Shown piece by piece: positions 17,777 through 27,183 of a stretch of DNA of 64,000 bases (the first letter of the stretch is position 1; each line of letters opens with the position of its first letter). The stretch is from contig MEOQ01000040.1 in assembly GCA_001769275.1 (NCBI GenBank), positions 186,001-250,000 of the forward strand, written 5' to 3'. Source of the stretch: Bacteroidetes bacterium GWF2_43_63. Lineage in GTDB: Bacteria; Bacteroidota; Bacteroidia; Bacteroidales; DTU049. Under the pieces are notes generated by a model, which worked only from the letters and a program-made list of their open reading frames with translations, was not told the origin of the DNA and ran no database searches. Made by a program: the position numbers and the translations under genes.

Positions 17777-20700
17777 TTAGCGGATTAAAGTTACTGAACC
17801 TTTAACTTCTGATTCAATTCCGTTTTCATCAAGAAGTTTCACAATAAAGAAATAGGTTCCCTGTGAAACAGAATCGTCGCCGAAAGAGCCGTCCCATCCT
17901 TCGTTTCCGTGATAGAGCTCCTGTCCCCAGCGATTGACAATGGTGAGATCGACTCCTTGCAAAAACACATCATTGAGCCCGTCGCGGTTTGGCGTGAATG
18001 AATTATAAAACTCAATCACATTCGGATTTATATCTCTGTCGTCTGCAGGACAGCCCCCGGTTTCAACGCTTACAGTAACAACATCTCCGGGTAGCAGGTC
18101 GTTGGTTGTCCACATATTTGATGATGACGATTGTGCAAGGCCACCATTGATATAAAAATTATAATGCTGCAGTGAATCCGGAGTTGCCATAAATGTGGCG
18201 AGCTGCCCGGTCAGAATAGTTCCGGAAGGATTTGATGTAACAAAAATTTCAATGGGTTCCAAAACAATAACCTGTGTTGATGTTACCGCAGAACAGCCGT
18301 TGGCATTTGTAACCGTTACTGAATAGATAGTTGTTGAAGTTGGCTCTGCAACAATGCTTGCTGTTGATGCGCCTGTATCCCAACTATAAGTGCTTCCGCC
18401 CGATGCTGTGAGCGTGGCCTGCTCTTCAGGACAAATACTAGTATCGGGTGATGCAATGGCGACAGGCAAAGTATTAACGGTTACTATGGCAGTGTCGGTA
18501 TCTGTGCAACCATTGACGCCAGCCACAGTGAGCACGAGCGTATCAGTCGCTGTTGCTGTGAAAGTAATGGAAGCTGTTGTCTGACTTGTTGACCACGAAT
18601 ACATACTTCCGCCTGAACCGTTGAGTGTCACAGCGGAACTTTCACAGATGGTCACGTCGTTTCCTGCATTGGCCGCAGGCGAGGGTAGAACTGTTACGAT
18701 TATACTCTGACAGGTCGAAACGCCGCAACCGTTTTCCCATGCGGCATAGAAGGTGGTTGTTGATGAAGGCGCTGCGATTGTAAGATTATTTCCAGCCATC
18801 GGAGAGCCGCTTCCACAGCTACTTGTGTACCAGTTCAATGTAGTTCCGCTACCGTTTGCCGCAGATAATGTTATGCTATCGACATTCTCTGAACAGAAAT
18901 TATTCTGATCAACCAATGCGGCAGTAGGAGCTACTGGCAGAGGATCAATGCTTATGATTACCTGAGCAGAATTTGTACATCCGGTGGCAGTAATGTTTTG
19001 TGTGAGATAATAGGTTGTTGTTGCAGCTGGTGAAACAGTCGGATTTGAAGATGCTGATGTAAATCCGACAGGATTCGATGTCCAGCTGTAGGTGTTTCCG
19101 GCCACCGATGCGCCTCCGAGGGCAATACTGTTACCCGCACAGACTCCGGTGTTTGCAATGACCGACGTTGTCGGAAGGGCATTTACTGTTACTGTTAATG
19201 GTGTTCTGTGCGTTTCGCAACCAGTGAAAGCATTGGCAATTGTTGCATAAAATGTAGTGTTGGCTGTCAATGCGGTTGTGGTGTAATTGGTTCCCGAGTA
19301 TAATAATGTGCCTCCCGAAGCCGCATCGTACCAACGAATAGTGCCCGATCCGCCCGACCAGGTTGTGCTGAGCGATGCTGTATTTCCGGAACAAATGGTG
19401 GCGGCATTGGTTGTCAGAATGGGCTCTCCGATGATGTATGCAAATGGTGCATACACGCCTGGACAAGCTGTTGTGATTGATCCTGACGATGCGCCTGTTG
19501 TTGTTGCCAGTGGAGTTACCCACGCGGCTGGCGGCGGCACTGCACCACGGATAAGCGACATAGAACATTCAATGGTGCCTGCAGGAAAATCAGTGGCAAG
19601 ATTGTACAAGTTTGTAATTGTGCCAGTCGGATTTCCGCCTGTAGGCTGCATGTAGAGCCACCAATTGGCTTTGTAGTTTGCAGCCGTAATGGTATCTTCG
19701 TACAATAAAACATCTGTCGCTCCGCCGGATGCTGTCTGATTCAGTGTTACCGGGCGATAGGCATTGCTGACCATATGTACTGGTCCGATCGGAAAAACAT
19801 AGGTTCCCGCACCTGCGGTAAGCGCGCGGCGGAATTTCCCCTGAATAAAATTCGTTGATGTGTAGCCCGCCAGCAGCGCCGAAGGCGAGTTGTTCGATAA
19901 ATATAATTCGTAAAAGTTTGTACCATTCAATGTTTTAACCATGCCGGTTACAAGCTGCAGCGTATTAGAAATAGTGGCATTGCTTCCAAGAATAATTCCG
20001 GCTCCGGAATTTGTGATCTGCAGATTATACAATGTACTGGTGCCAGGTGATAAGATTTGCAGCGATCCGCCGGTGAGGTAAACATTTCCTGTCGATGCTG
20101 AAAAAACGCCACCACCGCTGCTGTTTACAACAAAGTCACCCAAAACTGTCAGGTTCTTCGTTCCGTTTACATTCCATGTGCCATTGTTCACAGTGAAATC
20201 ATTATTGACTGTAAGATTTCCGGTTGCATTGCCAGCGTAAATTCCAGGCTGAATGCTGCCGGTAGATTTACTTATGTACAGATTATAAAACGGTTGCGTC
20301 ATCGGCTGATTGACGTACTGCGCATTTGGCTGTGCCGATGAATAAGTATCCTGAGATATGCGCAGGGTGCCTGTTCCACATAGGAATGTTCCATTGTTGG
20401 TCCAGTTTCCGTACAGGTAAATTGTTTTGGAACCCGCATTCAGTGTGGCTCCGGCATTTATGATGACATGATTGAGAAAATAGCTATAAGCACCGGACAA
20501 TGTCGTATTCCCATCGAAAATGACGGTGGCATCAGGGTTTCCGTTGCTGTTGCGATGGAATTGTCCGTTCTGAATAAAATTCCCTTTGATAGTAACTGAC
20601 ACCGGATGGCTTGAGATACCGTTGGTTCCGGTGGTATTCGGATTGTTGTTATGCAGATTAAAAAATGTGGACACACTGGATCCTTCAATGGCTTGTTCAA

Positions 20701-21106
20701 ATCCGCCATCAAAATTCACAGTGCCGCTGCCACAATTAAATGTGCCGCTGTTGTTCCAGATGCCAGTCAGATTGATGATTCCGGTGTTGAGATTCAGCGT
20801 TCCGTACAGCGAAACATTGCCAATACTGTCGTTGACACCTGTCAGCGTGAGTGTTTGCGAGCCAATGTTCAGTGTACCACCGGTGTTTATCAGGATTGCT
20901 TTTACCGTTGCCACCTGATCAAGCGTAATGTTGGCGCCATTTACGATATAAACGGTATCGTCTGCCACCGGCAGAATTCCGCCCGACCAACTCGCTGAGC
21001 TGCTCCAGCTACCCGTTACAGCAAGGCTGCTGCGTGTAGTTGCAGATACATGTGTGGTCAGAAGCAGAAAAAATGCAAAACAAAAAAGTCCCCCAATGTT
21101 TTTCAT
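17777..21106 (-). CDS. Large T9SS-exported protein with CHU_C tail
   Basis: A 1109-residue surface protein. Signal peptide (ending HVSA), an N-terminal G8/parallel-beta-like region rich in N and G (GGILPVADDTVYIVNGANITL; many TLNIG and GTLNL turns) to about residue 560, then Ig/SprB-like repeats (ICSGNTASLS; VCAGNSIALGG; ICESSAVTLNGSGG; ICPEEQATLTASGG), and a C-terminal gliding-motility CHU_C (type B) sorting domain (NSFTPNRDGLNDVFLQG to EVKGSVTLIR). Likely a cell-surface adhesin or matrix protein; no catalytic motif was seen. In operon with the PorP/SprF-family gene. Confidence 0.88.
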   Translation of the reverse strand: MKNIGGLFCFAFFLLLTTHVSATTRSSLAVTGSWSSSASWSGGILPVADDTVYIVNGANITLDQVATVKAILINTGGTLNIGSQTLTLTGVNDSIGNVSLYGTLNLNTGIINLTGIWNNSGTFNCGSGTVNFDGGFEQAIEGSSVSTFFNLHNNNPNTTGTNGISSHPVSVTIKGNFIQNGQFHRNSNGNPDATVIFDGNTTLSGAYSYFLNHVIINAGATLNAGSKTIYLYGNWTNNGTFLCGTGTLRISQDTYSSAQPNAQYVNQPMTQPFYNLYISKSTGSIQPGIYAGNATGNLTVNNDFTVNNGTWNVNGTKNLTVLGDFVVNSSGGGVFSASTGNVYLTGGSLQILSPGTSTLYNLQITNSGAGIILGSNATISNTLQLVTGMVKTLNGTNFYELYLSNNSPSALLAGYTSTNFIQGKFRRALTAGAGTYVFPIGPVHMVSNAYRPVTLNQTASGGATDVLLYEDTITAANYKANWWLYMQPTGGNPTGTITNLYNLATDFPAGTIECSMSLIRGAVPPPAAWVTPLATTTGASSGSITTACPGVYAPFAYIIGEPILTTNAATICSGNTASLSTTWSGGSGTIRWYDAASGGTLLYSGTNYTTTALTANTTFYATIANAFTGCETHRTPLTVTVNALPTTSVIANTGVCAGNSIALGGASVAGNTYSWTSNPVGFTSASSNPTVSPAATTTYYLTQNITATGCTNSAQVIISIDPLPVAPTAALVDQNNFCSENVDSITLSAANGSGTTLNWYTSSCGSGSPMAGNNLTIAAPSSTTTFYAAWENGCGVSTCQSIIVTVLPSPAANAGNDVTICESSAVTLNGSGGSMYSWSTSQTTASITFTATATDTLVLTVAGVNGCTDTDTAIVTVNTLPVAIASPDTSICPEEQATLTASGGSTYSWDTGASTASIVAEPTSTTIYSVTVTNANGCSAVTSTQVIVLEPIEIFVTSNPSGTILTGQLATFMATPDSLQHYNFYINGGLAQSSSSNMWTTNDLLPGDVVTVSVETGGCPADDRDINPNVIEFYNSFTPNRDGLNDVFLQGVDLTIVNRWGQELYHGNEGWDGSFGDDSVSQGTYFFIVKLLDENGIESEVKGSVTLIR

Positions 21107-21131
21107 GCCTTAAATAAATTAATTTATCGGG

Positions 21132-21139
21132 CAAAAGTA
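21132..21139 (-). promoter_or_regulatory. Bacteroidetes -7 box of the CHU_C/PorP operon
   Basis: Minus strand reads TACTTTTG, 26 bases upstream of ATG 21106. It presumably drives both the surface protein and its PorP/SprF partner. Confidence 0.55.
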
Positions 21140-21233
21140 TGAATAAATTCTTTAAAAGCGTAGTGTTTGCTGACAGATTGATGATATTAAAGTTTATGCA
21201 AGTATTTTCTCTGGTTTTGAGTTAATATATTTT

Positions 21234-21241
21234 TATATTTG
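21234..21241 (+). promoter_or_regulatory. Bacteroidetes -7 box of the 21256 lipoprotein
   Basis: TATATTTG, 14 bases before ATG 21256. A TTTG at 21216-21219 lies too close to be a normal -33 element. Confidence 0.5.
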
Positions 21242-21255
21242 CCAAAACTCTGGTC

Positions 21256-22119
21256 ATGAAATATGTATGTATTGTAATACTTGCATGTTTGTTTGCGTCC
21301 TGCTCACCATTGGTGCAGAAGGCTTACTTTGTCGAAAGCCCAAATGTGGGCGCTTTTGATTCAGCAAAAGTTACATCAGTTGACTTGTCTGGCAATTATT
21401 ACTCAAATACAGAATTGCAGTACTCACACTCTTTTTCAGAACATATTGGCATTTCTGGCGGAGCACTATTGGGTTATCAGGGATGGACTTCAAACAAATC
21501 CCAGCATGAGTTTGATGATAAGCCAGGACCTCTGGGCACGTATGGGCTCAATGCCGGATTGATATGGTTTCGAAACAGCGAACCAAGATATTTTGAACTG
21601 ACTATTGGCTACGGTTATCAATACAACAACAGCAGAATTATTTCGAAATGGCTAACTCCTGCTGGAATGATGATGGGACCCTATTTGTCTCACGATGTTC
21701 ATTCAAAATTCCATAGAATTCTTATTCAACCAGCACTTTTGTGGAAGCATAACAACGGAGATAAAATTGGGTTGGTCATTCGCATGGAACTTGTGAATAC
21801 ACCCAGCTTCTATTACAATTACAAATTGAATAGCTATTACGACAGCTTCAATCCGCATGTTCAGGACTATCGCGATCAGATCTCATTTTATAAAAAATCC
21901 TTCATGGTTTTTTCTCCATTTTTCTTTATTCGGAATTCAGGAGAGAAGTTCAACATTGGAATGCATGTGGGATTATCGCTTCACACCAATGTAATGAGTC
22001 AATATAAAATCATTGACAACCTCGATTCTTCTCTGGAAAGAAATATTATCAGAGGTCATCCTGCAATGGCCGCCGTTGTCTTCGGTTTTGATATTGGATT
22101 GAATTGGAAAAAGAAGTAA
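21256..22119 (+). CDS. Uncharacterised lipoprotein, possibly a barrel
   Basis: A 287-residue protein with a lipoprotein signal peptide (CIVILACLFASC, lipidated Cys about residue 16). The rest is made of alternating aromatic and polar stretches (FELTIGYGYQYNNS; IGMHVGLSLH; VVFGFDIGLNWKKK) suggestive of an outer-membrane barrel, but no family was recognised. Its own promoter; the ArsC-family gene follows after 49 bases. Confidence 0.75.
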   Translation: MKYVCIVILACLFASCSPLVQKAYFVESPNVGAFDSAKVTSVDLSGNYYSNTELQYSHSFSEHIGISGGALLGYQGWTSNKSQHEFDDKPGPLGTYGLNAGLIWFRNSEPRYFELTIGYGYQYNNSRIISKWLTPAGMMMGPYLSHDVHSKFHRILIQPALLWKHNNGDKIGLVIRMELVNTPSFYYNYKLNSYYDSFNPHVQDYRDQISFYKKSFMVFSPFFFIRNSGEKFNIGMHVGLSLHTNVMSQYKIIDNLDSSLERNIIRGHPAMAAVVFGFDIGLNWKKK

Positions 22120-22168
22120 TTTTTCAATCAATTTCTTTTTGTACTTTCACTTTTTAAAAGTTTTCCAC

Positions 22169-22513
22169 ATGAAAGTTTCCGTCTATCATAATCCACGTTG
22201 CCGTAAAAGCAGAGCAGGACTCGATTTGGTGAAAACGAAAACCAATGAAATTGAAATTATTGATTATCTGAATACCGGAATTAGTGCAACGGGCATCAAA
22301 AAACTCTCGCAGCAGCTGAACATAAGCGTAAAAGACATGATACGCACGCAGGAAGATTTCTATAAAAAAGAATTGAAAGGAAAAAACTTTTCCGAAGCTG
22401 AATGGTTGCAGATTATTTCCGAAAATCTAAAACTTTTAAAACGACCTATCGTGGTGAAAGGCAATAAGGCCGTGATTGTTGAGTCTGCTGATGATCTGGA
22501 GCGACTGTTTTAG
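22169..22513 (+). CDS. ArsC/Spx-family thiol reductase
   Basis: A 114-residue thioredoxin-fold protein of the ArsC/YfgD/Spx group. The N-terminus KVSVYHNPRCRKSRAG has the active-site cysteine C11 in a CxxS context, and LKRPIVVKGNKAVI is the family's cis-proline block. It could be a glutaredoxin-dependent arsenate reductase, but many family members have no arsenate activity and no other ars gene is near. ATG 22169 gives the canonical N-terminus; an open frame extends upstream to 22139. The TAG is immediately followed by a heptamer array. Confidence 0.88.
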   Translation: MKVSVYHNPRCRKSRAGLDLVKTKTNEIEIIDYLNTGISATGIKKLSQQLNISVKDMIRTQEDFYKKELKGKNFSEAEWLQIISENLKLLKRPIVVKGNKAVIVESADDLERLF

Positions 22514-22547
22514 CTCAACGCTCAAGGCTCAATGCGCAACGGCGAAG
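22513..22547 (+). repeat. Degenerate heptamer array (GYNYAAN), copy at 22.5 kb
   Basis: Four consecutive heptamers match GYNYAAN exactly (gctcaac, gctcaag, gctcaat, gcgcaac), with a degraded fifth. The array begins at the last base of the ArsC-family stop codon and is followed 5 bases later by a palindromic element. Copies with the same consensus are at 33313 and 40828. Confidence 0.8.
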
Positions 22548-22551
22548 CTCC

Positions 22552-22598
22552 TTCTTCAATCTCTCTGCGTCGTGAAACGACCTGAGTGCATTGAAGAA
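22552..22598 (+). repeat. Short palindromic element with 9-bp terminal inverted repeats
   Basis: Begins TTCTTCAAT and ends ATTGAAGAA, a perfect 9-bp inverted repeat, with an inner GTCGT/ACGAC hairpin. The sequence between matches the element at 33361-33462 at both ends (ctctctgcgtcg; cgacctg) but lacks that element's middle, so it looks like an internally deleted copy. Confidence 0.75.
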
Positions 22599-22641
22599 TA
22601 TATGTCTCAGCATTGCTAACCAATCAGCTGATTTCTATTTG

Positions 22642-22649
22642 TATCTTTG
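22642..22649 (+). promoter_or_regulatory. Bacteroidetes -7 box of fumC
   Basis: TATCTTTG, 34 bases before ATG 22684. It supports that start over the longer open frame from 22591. The leader after it repeats the string ttgtaac three times in close succession. Confidence 0.55.
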
Positions 22650-22683
22650 TAACGATTGTAACTTTGTAACGCGTAACGAAAAA

Positions 22684-24066
22684 ATGGAATACAGAAAAGA
22701 AAAAGACAGCATGGGCCTTGTTGATGTACCCGCAGATAAATACTGGGGCGCACAAACTCAACGCTCGAAAGACAATTTCAAAATTGGCGAAACCCTGATG
22801 CCAACTGAGATTATTGAAGCATTCGCTATATTGAAAAAAGCAGCGGCTTTAGTAAACAATGATCTTGGAAAATTGTCAGCTGATAAAGCAAAACTTATAG
22901 CAGAGGTCTGCGATGAAATTTCCATGGGTAAGCTGGACGATCAGTTCCCACTTGTGGTTTGGCAGACCGGATCGGGCACACAAAGCAACATGAATGTCAA
23001 CGAAGTCATTGCCAATCGCGGACATGTGATTGCAGGCGGAAAGCTGACTGATGAAAAGAAAACACTGCATCCAAACGACGATGTTAACAAGTCGCAGAGC
23101 AGCAATGACACCTTCCCGACGGCCATGCATATTGCAGCTTATTCCATGTTGGTGTGGCATACTATACCGGCGCTTGAAAAGCTGCGCGACGCTCTGAAAG
23201 CCAAAAGCGACGCATGGACAACCATTGTGAAAACCGGCCGAACACACTTGATGGACGCTACGCCACTTACACTCGGACAGGAATTTTCGGGTTATGTGTC
23301 GCAGCTTGATCATGGAATCCGCGCCATCAAAAATTCGTTGCTGCATCTGAGTGAACTGCCTTTGGGCGGCACCGCTGTAGGAACGGGTCTCAATGCGCCT
23401 GTCGGCTATGATGTGAAGGTGGCGGCAAAAATTGCAGAGCTCACAAAACTTCCGTTTATCACTGCGGAAAATAAATTTGAATCACTCTCGGCGCACGATG
23501 CCATTGTTGAAGCCAGTGGAGCTCTGAAGTCCGTTGCGGTGAGTCTGATGCACATTGCCAACAACATCCGGCTGCTGGCCAGCGGCCCCCGATGCGGGAT
23601 CGGAGAAATATTGCTTCCGGAAAACGAACCCGGCTCATCCATCATGCCCGGCAAAGTCAATCCTACACAGCCCGAAGCAGTGACCATGGTGTGCGCACAG
23701 GTGATCGGCTGTGATGCGGCTATTACTGCAGGCGGCATGGGTGGCCACTTTCAGCTCAACGTTTTTATGCCGGTGATGATTTATAATTTCTTGTTTGCTG
23801 CCCGGCTCATCGGTGATGCGTGTCATTCATTTACCGACAATTGTGTGGTTGGTATTGAACCAAATTATGCAGCGATTCAAAAGAACATGGAAAGTTCATT
23901 GATGCTGGTGACAGCACTGAACTCGCATATCGGCTATGATAATGCGGCCATCATTGCAAAGAAAGCACACAAGGAAGGACTATCACTGCGCGAAGCCGCG
24001 ATAGAATCGGGGCTTGTGACTCCCGAACAATTCGATGAATGGGTTGACCCGTCGAAGATGATATAA
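22684..24066 (+). CDS. fumC: Class II fumarate hydratase FumC
   Basis: Iron-independent tetrameric fumarase that hydrates fumarate to L-malate in the TCA cycle, or runs in reverse in the fermentative branch to succinate. 460 residues, normal for FumC. Visible: [10 protein letters not shown] near the start, [23 protein letters not shown] and the superfamily signature [11 protein letters not shown] (about residues 317-327). The C-terminal FumC domain ([25 protein letters not shown]) is typical. ATG 22684 gives the usual [11 protein letters not shown] start. The glycosyltransferase gene follows after 11 bases. Confidence 0.97.
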   Translation: MEYRKEKDSMGLVDVPADKYWGAQTQRSKDNFKIGETLMPTEIIEAFAILKKAAALVNNDLGKLSADKAKLIAEVCDEISMGKLDDQFPLVVWQTGSGTQSNMNVNEVIANRGHVIAGGKLTDEKKTLHPNDDVNKSQSSNDTFPTAMHIAAYSMLVWHTIPALEKLRDALKAKSDAWTTIVKTGRTHLMDATPLTLGQEFSGYVSQLDHGIRAIKNSLLHLSELPLGGTAVGTGLNAPVGYDVKVAAKIAELTKLPFITAENKFESLSAHDAIVEASGALKSVAVSLMHIANNIRLLASGPRCGIGEILLPENEPGSSIMPGKVNPTQPEAVTMVCAQVIGCDAAITAGGMGGHFQLNVFMPVMIYNFLFAARLIGDACHSFTDNCVVGIEPNYAAIQKNMESSLMLVTALNSHIGYDNAAIIAKKAHKEGLSLREAAIESGLVTPEQFDEWVDPSKMI

Positions 24067-24077
24067 ATTTTATTGAC

Positions 24078-25904
24078 ATGAAAATCAATTTTAGAATCAA
24101 TGAAACGGGCGAAAAATATCTGTTTTTTCTTTTGTTTTTGCTGGTTTGGGTCTATGTGATATTCCGGGCTGCCTGGTCGCCCATTACGCATGATGAGGCC
24201 GAGACTTTTTTTATATATATTCAGCCCGGAAAATTTATTCCTCCGGACGCCTATCCCGATGCAAACAATCACTTACTGAATTCGCTGCTTACAAATATTT
24301 CATATAAGCTTTTCGGGAATTCGCTCCTGGCCTTGCGTTTGCCCAACGTGTTGCTTTCTGTCCTTTATTTTTTCTTTGTTTTCAAGTTATCCGGATTGCT
24401 GAAAAACCGCTTCAACAGATGGGGTTTTGTGTTATCAATGATTTTCTGTCATTTTATAATTGAATTTTTTGGGTACGCCCGGGGATACGGATTGTCAATG
24501 GCTTTTCTTGCAGGCGCATTATACCATCTGATTCAGTTTTACCGAAATGCTTCTTTGCGCAATTCAGCGCTGGTTGTTGTTTTTTTGATACCGGCGCTTG
24601 CAGCTAATCTGACTTTAATACACACCTATCTGCTGATTCATTTGCTGCTTGTACTATTTATTATTTTTAATTTTCGGCAAATAAAACGCTCTGTGATTGT
24701 GGCTACATTTGCAATTCAGATTTTTGCAGGAGCTCCGGTTTTGTATATTCTCGCCAAATATTCGATGGTGCTTCGGAGTGGGGGAGCCTTGTACTATGGA
24801 GGAACCAGCAATTTTTGGGATGCCACACTTGGTTCTCTGTCTGCAGTTCTGTTCCGGCCATTGCCTCAATTATTAAGTTATTTGTTTGTAGCCGTTTTCG
24901 CAGCCGCACTCATTATTTTTATTTTCCTGGTCATTAAAAAATTTATTTTCAAAAAGGAAAATCTATTCTATTTCATTTTTCCATTTTTGCTGGGCGGCAA
25001 TGTCGTGATGACTTTTGTGTTATCGCGTTTTTTCGGTGTCAATTTTCCCGAAGACAGAGTTGCCATGTATTTTATAATTCTGTTCGCCGGAACGATATTT
25101 TTTCTTTGCGATACAGCCCTGATTTCTTCGAAGCGCTGGCGAATTCTGCTATTCACTCCGTTTGTATTCATCATCGTGCAGTTCTTCTTGTCGCTAAGCA
25201 TCAGATTCACGAGCTATACTCCCGAGTACCGGGTTCCGGATGAATTCTATAATTACCTCGTTGATGAATCAGCAAAGCGTGATTTTCCGCCTGTGATAGA
25301 AGCATATCGTCTTCATAGCACAGAGTGGTATTATATTAATTCCGGCAAGGGCAACAAGCTCAGTCCAATTACCTATGAAATATTTCCTTCGGCATCGGCC
25401 GAATTTGTCATTGCTGATAATAAGGAATTTCCTGACTGGAACAAGTATTACAACGAGTTGATGTTTGATTCTCAATCGGGTATGTATCTTTTGAAACGCA
25501 AAGCCGCAATCGTCCCTCAGCTATTGTTTGCAACGGACACCCTGATGAATCAATCAGATTCTATGGAGTACTTCAACTTGATTATTTCTGATACCGATAC
25601 ATTAGTTGGCAGAAACATTCTGTTTACAATTGATATGCAGGTGAGGGCCGAGGCTGTGCCGTTTCAGACAGCCATCATCGCTGCGGCTTCCGGAGCTGAC
25701 GGAAGCACATTACGAACACAGGCGCTGGAGTTTGAACGCATGCAGCCCGACTGGTCGGCCAATGATGGAGAAGTGATTCGAATGAGCATGTTGTTGCCGC
25801 AAATTCCAGAAGGAACCAATCGTATTCTGATTTTTGTCTTCAATAAAAACAAAGTACCGTTCAGAATTATTCGCTCCGAAACGCGCATGTATTCGTATTT
25901 TTGA
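24078..25904 (+). CDS. GT-C type polytopic glycosyltransferase-like protein
   Basis: A 608-residue membrane protein with about ten to eleven transmembrane helices in the first 370 residues and a roughly 230-residue soluble C-terminus. After the first helix comes ITHDEAETFF, the acidic motif in the first periplasmic loop of GT-C enzymes (PMT/ArnT-like, which use lipid-linked sugars), followed by NNHLLNSLLT and LALRLPNVLLS. The sugar and acceptor are unknown. It starts 11 bases after fumC and may be co-transcribed, though the functions look unrelated. It ends before a strong hairpin. Confidence 0.8.
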   Translation: MKINFRINETGEKYLFFLLFLLVWVYVIFRAAWSPITHDEAETFFIYIQPGKFIPPDAYPDANNHLLNSLLTNISYKLFGNSLLALRLPNVLLSVLYFFFVFKLSGLLKNRFNRWGFVLSMIFCHFIIEFFGYARGYGLSMAFLAGALYHLIQFYRNASLRNSALVVVFLIPALAANLTLIHTYLLIHLLLVLFIIFNFRQIKRSVIVATFAIQIFAGAPVLYILAKYSMVLRSGGALYYGGTSNFWDATLGSLSAVLFRPLPQLLSYLFVAVFAAALIIFIFLVIKKFIFKKENLFYFIFPFLLGGNVVMTFVLSRFFGVNFPEDRVAMYFIILFAGTIFFLCDTALISSKRWRILLFTPFVFIIVQFFLSLSIRFTSYTPEYRVPDEFYNYLVDESAKRDFPPVIEAYRLHSTEWYYINSGKGNKLSPITYEIFPSASAEFVIADNKEFPDWNKYYNELMFDSQSGMYLLKRKAAIVPQLLFATDTLMNQSDSMEYFNLIISDTDTLVGRNILFTIDMQVRAEAVPFQTAIIAAASGADGSTLRTQALEFERMQPDWSANDGEVIRMSMLLPQIPEGTNRILIFVFNKNKVPFRIIRSETRMYSYF

Positions 25905-25931
25905 GAATCACTGATATCTTTGCCAAACATT

Positions 25932-25959
25932 GAACTTTAATTTTGAATAATTAAAGTTC
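25932..25959. other. A/T-rich hairpin between convergent genes
   Basis: An 11-bp perfect inverted repeat (gaactttaatt / aattaaagttc) with a 6-base loop, immediately before the GC-rich terminator hairpin. Purpose unknown; possibly part of the terminator. Confidence 0.6.
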
Positions 25960-25969
25960 GAAAATAATA

Positions 25970-26008
25970 AAAGCAGCAGCTCCGGAATCTGGCCAGAGCT
26001 GCTGCTTT
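25970..26008. terminator. Bidirectional terminator hairpin
   Basis: A 13-bp perfect stem (aaagcagcagctc / gagctgctgcttt) around a 13-base loop, with A-runs before and T-runs after, lying between the convergent ends of the glycosyltransferase and the 26033 gene. Confidence 0.8.
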
Positions 26009-26032
26009 GCAGAGATTACGATAATACTGAAA

Positions 26033-27124
26033 TCAGAAATATGTGTAAGAAAAATTTGTTTCCCGCGACAATTTATCCTTGCGATAAATACTCTTTTTTG
26101 TCAGCAGTCCCTCAGCATTTTCTTCGGAAACAGCATTTAAAGTACATTGAAGTCCGTGTTTTTTTGAGTACGTCCAGTTTTCGTATTTCAACTGATTGCC
26201 GTTTTCACTCAGCAGTCTGAAGTATTTGAAAGTAATATTATTCTTATCGTCCATATAGATTCTCTCCGTGCGCCTTCCGTCATCACTGAAGCGCGTTATC
26301 ATAGTATGCGGGTGTTTCCCTTCGGTCACCACTTTCGCCGAGTCCGTCATTCTTTCGTTGCGATACCAGACAGTTGTGGTGGTCAGTTCTCCTTTTTCAT
26401 TCACCGATTTTAAATAGTTTACAAAACCGCCATCGGCCCTCTCTTCATGCATCTTGCAAATAGTGGTTGTATCCGTGCGTGCTGCCAGCAGTTCACCTTC
26501 CGGCAAACAATCGTGATTCCATGTATGTATTAATTTCCCATTGCCATCATACAAATGCGTTGTTTGCAGTTTCATGTCACTGTTGAATGAATATGCAAAA
26601 CGTTTTGAAACACTCAGGCCGTCTTTTTTATACACAACCTGCTCTGTAAGATTCTTTCCTGTATAGACCTTAGTGTATTTTGATTTTAGTTTGTCGTTTT
26701 TTCGGTACTCGTATGAAATGATATTTCCTGTTTCAGGATCGTATTTTTTATCATATTGATACATCACTTTTCCTTTACCATCTGCTATTTTCTTTTGTTC
26801 CACCCAGCCGCTGTCGTTGAGGCCAAAGCTCTGTTTTCGTATCAATAGCCCTTTTGCGTCATATTCTTCTTTCAAAATGGTCTCCCCTTTCTCATTCAGG
26901 GTGGACACTTTTTTGAGCGTGGCTTTCTCCGGATTTCCTTTTTTGAAGGTTGTTGTGGTTTCCGTGATGGATTTTATTTTGTGGGCAATTTTTGTTTGCA
27001 TCAAATTGTCAGTCAAATAGTAGCCATCATATTCAAAAGGGTTGGAGGTGAAATAGTACTCGCCTGTTTGCGCATCAACGGTGCAGGCCAGCAATAACAG
27101 GAAAATAAAGATGGTGCTTTTCAT
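26033..27124 (-). CDS. Exported protein with YD/MORN-like repeats, function unknown
   Basis: A 363-residue exported protein with a signal peptide (MKSTIFIFLLLLACTVDAQ). The body repeats short tyrosine- and glycine-containing turns of the kind found in RHS/YD and YwqK-like proteins (EYDAKGLLIRKQSF; YDKKYDPETGNIISYEYRKN; YDGNGKLIHTWNHD; FSDDGRRTERIYMDDKNN). These usually form extended beta sheets. No toxin domain or sorting tail is visible. Alone on its strand between two hairpins. Confidence 0.7.
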   Translation of the reverse strand: MKSTIFIFLLLLACTVDAQTGEYYFTSNPFEYDGYYLTDNLMQTKIAHKIKSITETTTTFKKGNPEKATLKKVSTLNEKGETILKEEYDAKGLLIRKQSFGLNDSGWVEQKKIADGKGKVMYQYDKKYDPETGNIISYEYRKNDKLKSKYTKVYTGKNLTEQVVYKKDGLSVSKRFAYSFNSDMKLQTTHLYDGNGKLIHTWNHDCLPEGELLAARTDTTTICKMHEERADGGFVNYLKSVNEKGELTTTTVWYRNERMTDSAKVVTEGKHPHTMITRFSDDGRRTERIYMDDKNNITFKYFRLLSENGNQLKYENWTYSKKHGLQCTLNAVSEENAEGLLTKKSIYRKDKLSRETNFSYTYF

Positions 27125-27183
27125 AAAAAAATAATTTGTTAATACAAACGTCGCAATTTTATCGCTTATTGCACAAGATTACA

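Noticed and set aside
22169-22513. Firm call as arsenate reductase ArsC
   Set aside because: Only the fold and CxxS motif are seen; no arsR, arsB or acr3 lies nearby and many family members act on other thiols.
22513-22680. CRISPR array
   Set aside because: The repeats here are 7 bases long with no spacers, and no cas gene is in the window.
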